From Ceratotherium simum simum (Eukaryota; Chordata; Mammalia; Perissodactyla; Rhinocerotidae), in the NCBI RefSeq assembly GCF_000283155.1, contig NW_004454283.1, positions 103,658 to 167,657 of the forward strand: a DNA stretch of 64,000 nt. Direction: 5' to 3'. The notes under the pieces were generated by a model, which was not told where the DNA came from, ran no database searches, and saw nothing but the letters and a program-made list of their open reading frames with translations. Positions within the stretch are counted from its first letter, which is position 1. Each line of letters starts with the position of its first letter. This document shows positions 26,638-40,290 of the stretch, piece by piece. The position numbers were made by a program, and so were the translations under genes.

Positions 26638-26799
26638 GTGTCAGGCACAAAACAGATAAGTTACGAGTTTTCATGGAACTTAAATTCTAGCTGGTGAAGG
26701 GAGAAAATAAGCAAAACTCCCCCCAAACAAACAAAAACAAAACCAAAAACAACCAAACATGAAAACATAAATATGTTAAGGCTTCCCCTTATGCAGATA

Positions 26800-27120
26800 G
26801 AGGGCTTCTTCAGATTGGGTGATCAAAGAGGACCACTCCAGGGGGAAGACCTTTAAGCTGAGAGCTGAAAGACAAACACATCACACTGAGATGAGGGAAA
26901 GGGCACTGCAGGCAGAGGGCAGGGGTGGGGTGCAACAACCTGGAGGTGGACCAAGTGAAGGGAGTTCAAGGTACATGCTGGGACACAGTGGGTGAGGAGG
27001 AGAATGGCACAAGGGTGAGGCCAAGAAGTGAACGACAGCCAGGTTGTGATGAGTTTTGTAAGCTGGGTGAAGAGTTTGGAGCTTATTTCATGTAAAATTG
27101 GTACCTGGGCTTAAAATGGT
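26800..27120 (+). repeat. Old mammalian interspersed repeat, class not assigned
   Basis: Text such as 'gagagctgaaagacaaac', 'gcactgcaggcagagggcagggg' and 'gatgagttttgtaagctggg' belongs to a repeat common in mammals. A further piece of what seems the same family is at 44,270-44,430 ('gtcgtggagggccttgagag'). Confidence 0.5.
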
Positions 27121-29630
27121 TGGATGTCGTCTGAGTTTTCACATTGCATTGCCGTTGTTGGCAGCTCTGAGAAATTGTCAAACAACTTCCTATTCTTACT
27201 CTCACTGTAGTCTCCCTCTCCCTGGATTTATTATTTTGCATAAGATGACTGAAAAGTAGGGAATTATTGTTGCTCGGAGATATTACTATTTAGTTTCCTT
27301 TAATGCTCAGAGATAAAGTAAAAAAAAAAAAAAAAAAATTCCTAGAAAATAGCCAGTATGCAGTTTGTGCTTGGTTGCCTTTAATTATTTCTTATACCAT
27401 CAGCTCCTTTCTGGAACCCTTTACCTCCTGGCAGGCTTTGCATCATATGAAAGAAAAGATGGGTCTGCTTAACCATTTTCTTTTTGTTTGGATAATCCTA
27501 ACTGATATGAGAAAATGTTGAATGTTTTAAGTTATCCTCACTAAATTTCCCAAACTGGTCATTAAAAAAATTAGTTTATAAGTCTATTTTTCTCACAGTC
27601 TTAATTCTTTCTAATTATTGTTCTAAAAGATTGCTTACTGTGTTCTTTTTCGAAGAGTCTACATATTTAAATTTGTGAAGCTATCATCACTTGATGCTTA
27701 ATATTACTTCCAAAAAGATTTCAGAATCTTTATGATAGGCATTTTATTTGAAGGGCTATACCATAATTTACTATCGTATTATATTTTTGTGAAACATTGT
27801 GATTCTAATAGCCATATTCTGCTTGAATCATAGGATGGGTATTATGTTTGTTTAACTTTATGAGAAACTGCCAAACAGTTTTCCAAAGTAGGACCAGATT
27901 TTCCTTCCATCAGCAATATCTGAAAGTTCTAGTAACACCACATCTTTTTTGAAGGACGGGTTACAGAGCTGCCTGGGCATCATGCTTTAGGTAAAGTTAT
28001 TTCCACAACATGCCAATGTATTGACCCATAAGACTCTAAGTGGTCCTAAATTCTCTTTTTAAAAAAATCATTCTTTTCTGCTGTTTTAAATAATATAGTC
28101 AGAGAAACTAAGAATGAACTTATGTCTAATCTTGTATGAAGTGCTATAAGAGGAGCAAAGAAAATGCTCTTTCTCATTGGCTCAGCCATGTCTTGATGAC
28201 TCTTTTCAGATTAGAAGGGAGAGAATCAAATTCATGGCTTGTTTACTGTGATATTTTTTCCTCTGGCATTCTGTCATGCACAGGAATGAGATTGGAAGAA
28301 GGTTAGAAGTAATTATACTGAGAACTACAATAGATGCCAAGCCTTAGTCATCATTGTATTTAGGGCTGGGAGGTTGATTTAAATCACCTGCTTTTACAGT
28401 TGAGGAAAATAAAACCCAGAGAAGAAAGTAACTTGTTGAGGTCATTCATCTTGTTAGTTAACCCAGTCAAAGCTAGAACTCAAGTTCTGACTTGTTTAGT
28501 GCTGGTTTTGATTTTGCTTAAGAATATCCATTATCAATTCTCTGAATAAGCCTGGATGTTTTCTTCAGATTTCTTTGTGAAAAATGTGTTTTTGTTCAGA
28601 GTTACAGGTGGTGAAATACATAAATTGTTCAAATAGATTCTTTAAAATTGTTTTAAAATAAAAAGACACTTGTAAAATAGTTTCATGAAGTAATTGGGTC
28701 TGAAAGGTTTTGAGTTTTTTCTCCTCTTCCAACTATATGATGTTATTATGCAGTTGCCATGGGAGAGCATATTTAGCTGCCAAAAAACTAACACAGATCT
28801 TGGATGTTAAGCAGGTAAGATTAAGTCATAGAGTTCAGTTCTTATAGAACAAAATATAGCATCCATTTGAAGCACCGCCTATGTGCTGGAAAACTGCTAC
28901 TCATGTTATTTCCATGCAGCTGCAAATTTAAACACCTTTATTGGTCTACTCAGATGAAAGAGTAGTTTTCCAATGTCCATGTTTGTTGGAGCCCTAAAAA
29001 TGATTCTTCCAAGAAGACTTAAAAAGCAATCCTCAGGCTAGAACTTTTCAAACACCGTTTACTTTCATATCAAGAAAGCCATTTATGGTCTCTGAATAAA
29101 CAAATGCCATTTGATTTTATCATACTGTTGACTGTGCGCCTCAAATGTACTACAACCAGAGAATCAGGAAGTGGATTGCAAGTGATTTTTTTTCCACCAA
29201 GAGCTCATGGGCTTTGAAATAAAATGAATAAACACTTAATACTTCAAATAGTTTTCAAATCTTATTAGAACAGTTCTAGAAACGAAGTCTTGTATAATCT
29301 TACTTATATTCAACTACCCATCCCATTCAACTATCTAATTGGGTTTTTGGCCTTTTCAAAATATTTAGTGAAGAAAACTAGTTTTTCCCTGCAGGAATTT
29401 CCTGTAGTTCCATCAGGGCAGAGTGCCTTTTCTCTGGCAGAGTGCCTTCACTATGGTATGTACATTCCTCTCCAATGCAAAAAAAAAAAAGGCATTTTAT
29501 ACACACTTAATGAATAAATAATTTAAGCTGAATTTTATCTTGCATGAATAAATATGAATACATGCATTAATAAGTCAGTCTACTAAGACTATCATAAATT
29601 TGGATCATGTTTTCTCCAGGTCGATCTAGA
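27120..29630. other. AT-rich intergenic DNA, no gene seen
   Basis: No supported exon, RNA gene or clear repeat beyond short A-runs (27,319-27,338; 29,479-29,490). Confidence 0.55.
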
Positions 29631-29631
29631 C

Positions 29632-29840
29632 CAGGGGTCAGTAAGCCTTTCCTATAAAAGACCCAGTGAGTGAATATTTCTGGCGCTGCTGGCTGTAGGT
29701 CTCTGTCACACGTACTCATCTCTCTTGTTGTGATGCAAAAGCAGCCACAGACAGTACGGAAACAAATGGATGGGCTGTGTTCCAACGAAACTTGATTTAC
29801 AAAAACAGGCAGCACACCCACAGGCTGTGGTTTGTGGACA
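29632..29840 (+). repeat. Short DNA-transposon-like repeat, copy 2
   Basis: It starts 'caggggtcagtaagcc', with 'atgcaaaagcagccacagac' and 'acttgatttacaaaaacagg' later. This is the opposite orientation to copy 1. Confidence 0.65.
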
Positions 29841-31954
29841 CACGGTCTAGCTACACAAGGTTGTGCTGTATATGAAAGCAGACTATGGATGAAGGACACA
29901 AGCATCAAAAGTCCTTTTGACTTTTGTTTTGGTATTTTTCTGCCTTTGTCCATGGAGTCAAGGTATTTCTACTTCATATTCTTGCACAGAGATAGTGTTG
30001 TAAAAGGCTCTTCCATTTGTGTTAAGGAAAGTGTGAAACTTTAGGGGTAATCCACGTCTGTCAATGGTATGTTCTTTAGAGCTGAGCATACTGCCTAGGA
30101 TTAATAAATGCTAAATAATAATCATTTTTCATTTCACCGCCATACCCTTTACGGTATCTCCTTGGCCCCCTCAGAGGTGTTAACCTGTAACTTTTACAAT
30201 GTTTTATTACACATTGTCAGCAGCACATTGCTGATTAAATCACAGGAGAGAGAGGAAGAGAGCCAGCTAACTGCAAGGTTGTAAGTATTCCTGACAGGCT
30301 GTGCTTGCACGAATTTGGTTTCTCTTGTATAAAGATGAAAAATCTTGTCGCAGCTGGTAAAAAATGAAGTCCACATAAAACCACCGAGAATCCTCAACTC
30401 GCAACTCACAAAAGGCCCTTCCCTAAGAGTCGGAATTCAGATGAGGGGATAGATTATGTGAAGTAAGATCTGACTGTGAAGTGATGATCGGGTATTTCAC
30501 GGTACTCACAGTACTCATAGTCCTGGGTGTTTCACAGTACTGGGTGGAGCGACGGCAAATCCTTTTGTGGGTGTTTGTGCAGGGGGAGTGTCTTCTAAGA
30601 CGTGTACAGCTTTCTTTCATGATTAATTGAAGAATTTCGTGTTTATAACTTCTTTTAGACAGATCCAAACTAGCAGTCCTATTTTTTGTATTTGTTCTGA
30701 AGATAACCTTTTTTTCACCACGAACCTAATTTTTCTTTCCCGTTGTCCTTAGTGCAATAGTTATAAATTGTCTTTTTGCTCTCCTTCCAGATTCTTTGCT
30801 TCAACTGGACTTGTGCCCAAAGCAATGGGAGATGTCCCATAAAGCCAGAACATTTTATAAGTACTGGGGGTGAAGGTTTACTCCTTCATTCCCCAAACAG
30901 CACAGAGAGCCGCTGCAGAGGTCTAGGGGAGGCGAGGCCGGAACTACATCTGGAGGACTGACTCGGCTCACCATCACGGTGCTGAGTCAGTCCCGGGCTG
31001 TGTCGCCTTTGAGGCTTCTGCCTTGGGTGATGATGAGCAGAATGGGCAGTGGGGTTGTTGCTGCTGCAAGTCATGATGAAGTCACTAGCCAGGAGATGCT
31101 CTTGTCAATCAGGCAAGACTGCGGCCAGTCAGGAAGACTCTATGATGTGAATTCAGATAGGTGATTTTGACGCTCTTAGTAAACAAGAATCAGTGTGGCT
31201 GATAAAGTGTTTTAATTAGAAGACATTAAAAGGTATATAAATACTAGAAAAAATCATAGGTGTCTGTGTTTTTTCACCCAGAATCAGCCATTATTAAGAA
31301 TTTGTTGCATTTGCTTCATTTTTTTTATAAACGACAGAGAGATAACATTAAAGATCTGGTTGAAGTTTTCTATTGCCCATCCCTCATTCCTTTTCCCTCT
31401 CTCACCCCAAAAGTAACCACTATAATCTAGTGGGTCAGGGTCCTGGGAGGAAACAGATGTCACACTCAAGATGGATAATTTGTGGAGTGTTCAATAAAGA
31501 GATCATTTACACAGGTGTGGGCAGGATGTAGGGAAATCACTTGGATATCAGGTGCGAACACCCCTAGGCCAGAAGGGCAGAAGGGAGGGAGCAGTTACTG
31601 AGTTCTAGAGGAGAGAACTATGTGGATCAGGGGGCCCTGGTAGGAGCTGTGCCTTCGGTTGAGGGACATAACACCTAAGGCAGCGCCGCAGGGAAGGAGT
31701 AAAGGAGCAGGCAAACAAACCCCCGATCTCATTTCTCTCCCACCCCCGATGGCTTGTCAGAGGTCCTACTGGCCACACCCAACCAGGAGCCAGAGGCACC
31801 TGATGTGGGCCATACAGATCAGCCTCTCAGGGCAAGGAGAGAGTCAGGAAATGGACCTCGAGGGGGCAAATGGAAGACATCCAGCACAGCGTATATCCTG
31901 AAACTATTATTTGTACTTGTCCCTATACATAATGGTATAATAAATAGTATATGG
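29841..31954. other. Intergenic DNA, no gene accepted
   Basis: About 30,880-31,090 is moderately GC-rich with short frames on both strands and no known domain. About 31,430-31,900 resembles a degraded repeat. Nothing here has convincing exon boundaries. Confidence 0.45.
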
Positions 31955-32110
31955 CAGGGGTAAGCAAACTTTTTCTGCAACTGGCCAGAGAGTAAACCTT
32001 TTAGGTTTTGTGAGCCACACACCGTGGTGGTGACTTTCATGTAGGAATTTTTGTATATTTTACAAAGGAAACAGATCCGATGAACCTTAGTCATGGCCAA
32101 AAGCCAAACT
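31955..32110 (+). repeat. Short DNA-transposon-like repeat, copy 3 (partial)
   Basis: It starts 'caggggtaagcaaactttttctgc' and continues 'ggccagagagtaaaccttttaggttttgtgagcc', then decays. Confidence 0.6.
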
Positions 32111-32815
32111 GAGAAAACCTTTGAAATCTAGATTAAAAAGCCATTGCAGCATTTATTTCATATAGATCAATGAATTATAAAAGTGAGAGGTATTAACTTC
32201 TAATAGCCCAGCTCTCTCCCAACCCTCTGACACGCAAAAAAGGCAAGTCCTTGGTAAAATGCCGTTATTTTCACAATGTAAGAAGCAAGGGATAAAGTAA
32301 CAGATTATTTCCTGCTTGAAAAAATAATAACAAGGGCCATATTGATCCATTCCATCATTACCTTCTACGTCAGTTCACACTTCAAAACGTTTTCTCCAAT
32401 GGCTGCATATTTGACATGTGGGATGAAATTTGGAGTGATAGCCTAAGCGTTTAGAGTAAGCAAAATCCACGGCAGCAGCGAGTTAACATACGGTGACGTT
32501 CATAAGCGATACTAACTGCCTAATTAATAATGCACTGCAGTAATCTAGAACCACACCTGCATACATCCAAAGGAGTACTATAGTCTGTATGAGCCTAGAA
32601 AACCATTACTGTAACCCCATTTTCCTATATCCTTGCAGGCAAGGGAAGACCAAAATGTGCCACAATCCTGTGATATGATCCAGAGTACGTATTTATGAAA
32701 AAATTCTAGGAGACAAATATAAAGTAAATGTTTGAATATTACAGCAAACATTAATCTGATTGTAAATTAGTGGGCATCTTTAGAATATCACTGGCATGTG
32801 TGAGAATGAATTTTA

Positions 32816-33040
32816 TTATTTTTTTTTTTTTTAGATTTTATTTATTTTTTTTATTTTTTCCCCCCAAAGCCCCAGTGGATAGTTGTGTGTCGTAGCTGCA
32901 CATCCTTCTAGTTGCTGTATGTGGGACTCGGCCTCAGGATGAACGGAGAAGTGGTGCCTCGATGCGCACCCGGGATCCGAACCCGGGCCACCAGCATCGC
33001 AGTGCGCACACTTAACCACCAAGCCACAGGGCCGGCCCAA
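32816..33040 (-). mobile_element. ERE SINE with target-site duplication
   Basis: Long T-rich tail on the left, head on the right with 'ggatccgaacccgggccacc' and 'ccacagggccggccc'. A 13-bp direct repeat, agaatgaatttta, flanks it at 32,803-32,815 and 33,041-33,053. Confidence 0.95.
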
Positions 33041-33053
33041 AGAATGAATTTTA

Positions 33054-35526
33054 GATTTGATCTAAGCTCTCTAGGGTTATTTAGCGTCTGTTTTATATTG
33101 TCTAGGAGGAAAGGAACAAAAACGATAAAACTTTAATTCTTCCTTTTGTGCATGGGAATGCATAGAGACCAGTGCCCTGCTGCTTCTTACAGTCTTCACT
33201 CAGCTTATCCTCAGCTTATATGTATAAGCCTGAGTTTATAGTCAGATGATGGGAAATTAGGCGGCTACCTCTAAATTCTGTGCTTCTGGATTTATTTTGC
33301 ATAGCAGCCATCAAGAGAGCACTTTACTTCTACCTGTAAGTAAAATTGTACATAATATATACATTTATTTATATATATAATTTCTAACAACTGGGCATTT
33401 AGAATCCCCAAAACATGAAAGTAAAACCTCAGGAGCTTCCCCAAATTCTGAAACCATGGAATGAGCTAGGAGCTGTGTAGGTAGTGCTAGTTTTCTAATG
33501 TGCTGCTTCTCTAGAATGTGCCCTAGTGTATAGGAGCAGGGCTTCCTCGCAATGAAATGAGACAAAATGCCAAGAAGCAGAATTTAAAACAAAGGAAAAA
33601 GAAAAGAGGTGGGATAGTGTGAGCAGTTAGCTTTTGCTATGTAGCAAACAAGCACAAAATTTCAGTGATAGAGCCAATGGCCAGGGCTGCTCTGCTGAGC
33701 TCAGATGGACTGGCCTGGGATTGGCCCCAGGCTACAGGCTCCATTCAGCTCTGACCTCTGTGGTGCTCAGTCTTCTGGGGCCAGTGGGTTGCCTAGGACT
33801 TGTTCTTCTTATGGTGATGGCAGGAGCTCAAGGGCATAGCCCACCTGTTCCAGCCTCTGCTTACATCATGTTTGCTAACATCCCATTGGCTGAAGCAAGT
33901 CACACGGCCACGTGCAAATTCAAGGTGGTGGGTATATAGTTCTCCCGTGGGTGGAGAGAAGGGAGTATTTGCTGAGTAATGATCTAATCTACCACAAATG
34001 ATCTGCGTGAAATCTTAAATGTATTGCTCTTTTATTGTATGGTAGGAGGCTGGCTTGACACCTTGGTTGTTCAGATGAGGCTAGAGAGATAGAGAGGGAC
34101 TTGAGGGCCATGTTAATAATAATAATACTAACAATAATAACAATGACACAACATTTATAAAGGCAGGATGTTGTAGGCCATGCAAATAATTATTAAATTA
34201 ATAATTAAGTAAGCATATACACTAACTATCCCTTAGGCATTGTGCTGAGCACTTTACAAAAATTAATGTATATAATAATAAAAATTATTGCTACTTAATA
34301 GCAACCCTCTGAAGTAGATGCTATTATTATCTCACTTTGTAGATGAGGTCCTGCCCCAGCCCTGAAATCAGCCATTTCTCTAAGCAGCCCTGATTTCTTT
34401 TAGTGGAGAATGGCATTTAGAATCCAAGATCTGGACACTGGGTGTACTTGTTGCTGCTGGGGTGCCATTGCTTCTAGGCCCTCTCAGCAGACAGACCCAG
34501 GCACTATATGTATGTACGAATGTATTTACACAGGCAGACACACATGTGTAATGTATTTATATATACATATGTCCATTTACATCGATTTCTTTTTTTCTAT
34601 CTGTCATTCTTTCTTTCTGTCTGTCTTGAAACCATGTGTTCATAGCTACCTCCTATTCCAGTCCAGCCCTACAGGGTTCATTCTAGTTTCTCCCTTTCCA
34701 TATATGCTTCTTTTAACAGTGAGACACTCAACTCCTGTTATGTACAAGATATTTATTTGCTTTTAATCCTGGAGTACTCAGAAAGTGGTCTTGAGAATTG
34801 CTAACCATTATCTGCAAAAAATCAATCTTTGTTTATAGTTCTTTTGTCTTTAGCCTGAGGGCATCTATCAAAATACTGTGGAAGTTACTTGGTTGTTTTC
34901 TCCTTCATAACCTGGGTGATTATATTAATCATTAGAAATACAGTTAGTTTTCTTTAGGGATCTCTCTCATTTTTTATTTTATTTATTTATTTATTGAGTA
35001 TATGAAACATTAACGTTGTTATTAAAAAAAGTCTAAACTATACACAAAGGTATACTCAGAGAAGTGCTGTGTGACTTTGTGTAAGTTTCTTCACCTCTCT
35101 GATCTTCAGGAGCCTCATCTGTAATAATATCAAGTTAACATTTAGAGGGTCCTCACTCTGTGCCAGGCACTCTGCTGTGTGCTTTGTAGACATTACCACA
35201 TTTTTAATCCTAAAAAGAGTCCTACAGTGTAGATACTGTTATTACCCCGGTTTACAGATGAGGACATTGAGGCTGTCCAGGGTCCCATAGTTAGGGAGTG
35301 GTCGAGTCTGGATTTGAGCCCAGGCCAGATTTGAGCCCGCATTCTTATCTGGACTTTGGACTTTGAAAGCTTGTTGTGCCTGGCACAGAGTTGATGCTCA
35401 GAACATGTTCACCGCATCCAGCCGGGTCTGCACGGCTCACATTAAGCCGATAACTGGGTGGGAGGTCGAGGTGGTTTGTGTTTTGGCTCTGCTGTCCCTC
35501 ACACCCCCTCTCATCTTTCTGCCAAG
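33054..35526. other. Intergenic DNA left of the CAND2 remnant
   Basis: About 33,620-34,000 looks like an old repeat ('ttgctatgtagcaaac', 'gaagcaagtcacacggcc'). About 35,110-35,330 is MIR/L2-like ('tgccaggcactctgctgtgtgc', 'tttacagatgaggacattgagg'). No CAND2 coding sequence is visible here, although the next upstream exon of that gene would be expected. Confidence 0.5.
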
Positions 35527-35695
35527 AGAGTTCATGGAGAGCCTGCAGGACCCAGACCTGAATGTGCGCTGAGCCACTCTGGCTTTCTTCAACTCGGCCG
35601 TGCACAACAAGCCCTCGCTGGTCCGTGACCTGCTGGATGACATCCTGCCCCTACTCTACCAGGAGACGAAGATCCGCCGGGACCTCATCTGAGAG
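35527..35695 (+). pseudogene. CAND2: CAND2 exon with two in-frame TGA codons
   Basis: The exon follows 'tttctgccaag' and ends before GTGAGG. Its frame gives 'EFMESLQDPDLNVR', then TGA at 35,570-35,572, then '[20 protein letters not shown]' and onwards to 'KIRRDLI', then TGA at 35,690-35,692, then Glu. In CAND1 and CAND2 both stop positions are arginine (NVRR and LIRE). CGA to TGA, the common CpG decay change, explains each with one substitution. The opening 'A GAG' also fits a split glycine codon from a missing preceding exon. Confidence 0.85.
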
Positions 35696-37190
35696 GTGAG
35701 GCCAGGGGGGCCAGAGCTGGAGCCCTCAGGCCTGACCAGTAGGGCTGTGGCAAGGATTAGGGTCAAGCTCCTCAGAGCAGGCGCAGGGGCCACATGGCCT
35801 GGGTCAAGTCTGGCCCCTTCACTTCCCAGCTGTGTGACTGTAAAGGGAAAACCCCAGTCTTCCACTTTCTGTGTAGGAAAAAAGCCCAGTTCTTCCCAGT
35901 CTCCTTTACCTTTACAGAGAACACTTCGCTTCTGACACTTCTGGTCACCAAATGTGTGGAGGTTTTCCCCACAGCAACAAGCGATTCTTGGCCACTAGCA
36001 GGGTGTGCAGGACTTCAACCCAGTTCTGCCAGTCCCTACTAGGAGTGAGCGTCAGATCCCGCAGGTTAAGGGCTCAGTCCCACAAGACTGCCCCCGACCT
36101 TCAGATGCCAATTGCAAGCCCAGGTTGTTACCTGTGCTTCTGGCCAACTGGCTATAGATCAGAGGTTCCAATGACCCCCTCCTTGGGTTCGACTAATTTG
36201 CTAGAGTGGCTCACAAAACTCAGAGAAACACTTACTTACTTTTACTAGTTTGTTAAAGGATGTGATCAAGGACACAGATGAACAGCCAGATGGAGAGATA
36301 CACAGCGGGGAGGTCTGAGAGGGTCCTGAGTGCAGGAGCTCCTGTCCTGATGGAGTTGGGGTGCATCACCCTCCCCGTGTGGATGTGTTCACCAACCTGG
36401 AAGCGCTCCGAACCCCATGCCCTTGAGATTTTATGGAGGCTTCCTCACATAGGCATGATCAAGGTGGGGCTGAAAATGCCAAGCTTCTAATCACGGCTTG
36501 GTCTTTCTGGTGACCAGCCCCCATCCAGGAGCCCGCCCAGAGTCGCCTCAACAGAACAAAAGCTTCTCCTAGTGCTCCTATCACGTGGGAATTTACAAGG
36601 GTTTTAGGAGCCCTGAGCCAGGAACCAGGGGCAGAGACCAATATATTTATTTTCTGTTAGTTCACAGTGACCCGGGCCAGGGCAGCCTGATCTGCTCTGA
36701 GTCTGTTTCTCCTCATATGTTCACATCACAGGGTTTTGAGAAGATCTAAAGAGTTAAATCTCTCAAGTGCTCGGAACTGCTCCTGGCACACAGTCAGCAC
36801 TCGGTAATGGTAGCTCGCTTGTCACTCAGCACTCAGCAGGTGTTCACGGGGCACCAGCCCTGGGTCCGAGTGCCAGGACTCAGAGCTGGACCAGTTATGG
36901 TTTCTGCCGCCAGGGAGCTCAGGGCCTCCTGAAGGAGAGAGACGCCCACTCTGCTGATTATTTAACTTATTCAGAGCCCACTTGGTGCAGTAAGGATTTA
37001 AGGGGCAGAGCAGAGATTAAACGTGATTTAATAGCTAAGTTATCGCACGATGTAACGAAAAGGTCTGAACCACCTGGCGTCAGTGAGGAGGAAACGACTC
37101 TGTTTAGAGGGGTTAGGAAAGTTTCCCAAAAAACAGGGCATTTGAGCTGGGCTTTGAGGGGTGAGAAAGAGTTTACCATTAAGAGCAGAG

Positions 37191-38999
<1,809 letters not shown>

Positions 39000-39024
39000 A
39001 AGAGCAGAGAGAGCCTCATGGCTT

Positions 39025-39242
39025 CCGAGAGACCTGGGTTTTTAATTCTGGTTCAGCTGCTTACTAGCTGTGTGTCCTCGGGCAAGTTAATTAACCTCTC
39101 TGAGCCTTAGTTTCTTCATATGTTGAATGGGGCTAATAGTAGCACTGTCTTCCTAGGGCTGTTGTGATGCTTGTGTACAATGTCATCTGTCAAGCACTCA
39201 GTACAATGCCTAGCGCATCATAACTGCTCAGTAGATTATGAT
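39025..39242 (+). repeat. MIR SINE
   Basis: The motifs follow the MIR order: 'agacctgggttt', 'cttactagctgtgtg', 'ggcaagttaattaacctctctgagcc' and 'cctagggctgttgtgatg', ending 'gcctagcgcatcataactgctcag'. It lies directly downstream of the PCBP2 retrocopy. Confidence 0.85.
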
Positions 39243-39445
39243 AGTAATTGTTACTGCTGTTATCATTTGGTGGAAAGGGCATTGCAGGCTGAGCAAAGGC
39301 ATGGAGATTCAGTGTATGAGGCATGATTTGGGGGTGGGACACAGGACTGAACAACAGGAGTGGGATGTGCAGCAGGAACTAGGAGAGATCTTCCTACACC
39401 CTGGGGTCACATCCCCCAACCTTTCGTCATCCTTCCTTCCTGCAG

Positions 39446-39610
39446 GTGCAGATGGGATCCTTCAAGCACACAGTGGACGATGGGCTGGACGTGCGGAAGG
39501 CGGCCTTCGAATGCATGTACTCGCTGCTCGAGAGCTGCCTGGGCCAGCTGGACATCTGCAAGTTCCTGAACCATGTGGACGACGGCCTGAAGGACCACTA
39601 CGATATCCGG
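39446..39610 (+). CDS. CAND2: CAND2 exon (third from last coding exon)
   Basis: It starts after 'ccttcctgcag' and ends before GTAGGA; 165 bp, 55 codons, no stop. It encodes HEAT-repeat sequence containing '[20 protein letters not shown]' and '[13 protein letters not shown]'. Compared with the family pattern I recall (EMGPF..., EFLNHVEDG), it has Gln for Glu at its second codon, Ser for Pro, and Lys for Glu in CKFLN, which could reflect relaxed constraint. Confidence 0.85.
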
Positions 39611-39739
39611 GTAGGACAATCCCCTGCCGGACCCACACCCACCCTGCACCAAGGGGACAGCCAGGCGCCCCTGGGCCCACTGCTTGTTTTTCCGCCACTC
39701 CCAACCCCAGGCACCCCCGTGAAAATAGCTGCTTTGTTC

Positions 39740-40290
39740 TTTTCCGATAAGAAAAAGAACCCACACCTCAAACACCTTTGGTGGGCGTCTACACTGGGCA
39801 AGCTGTTTGGAGGATAGTTTGGCAATAAGCAAAAATTTTAGAAATCTCAGACACAGCCGTTGACCCAGCAATTCTGTCTCCATGAACAGAGCCTCTGGAC
39901 TGATCGCTAAACACGTGCTCGGAGTTTTATGTTCAAGATTGTTCATCACAGCTCTCTGGGGGTTGGGAAAAGCTGGCAGTTACCTAAACGTCCACTCACT
40001 GGGAGCGGGCTCAGTAGACGGGGTGCCTCCAGTCATGGAATTCTAGCAGTGTTAAAAAGAGTCAGCCGGACCTCTGTGTACTGATGTGAAAGATGGCCAA
40101 GACCCACTGTTGGGTGATAAAAGCGAGTTGCAGAAGTTTGCGCCATTTTATTATTACCCATGTGAGTTAGGCAGGGGCTGGCAGGGAAGGGGGAGACAGA
40201 TTTCACTTTATATCCTTCTGTAGCTTTAAAAAATATATACAATGAGCATGAATCACTTTTATAATGAAAAACCAATGTAAAATAACCAAA
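39740..40290 (+). repeat. LINE-1 (L1M) 3' fragment, sense strand
   Basis: Text such as 'gacccagcaattctgtctcc', 'gttcatcacagctctctggg' and 'tgtgtactgatgtgaaagatg' is LINE-1 ORF2/3'-end sequence. It lies in the intron after 39,610. A related piece of about 110 bp recurs at 41,297-41,405. Confidence 0.6.
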
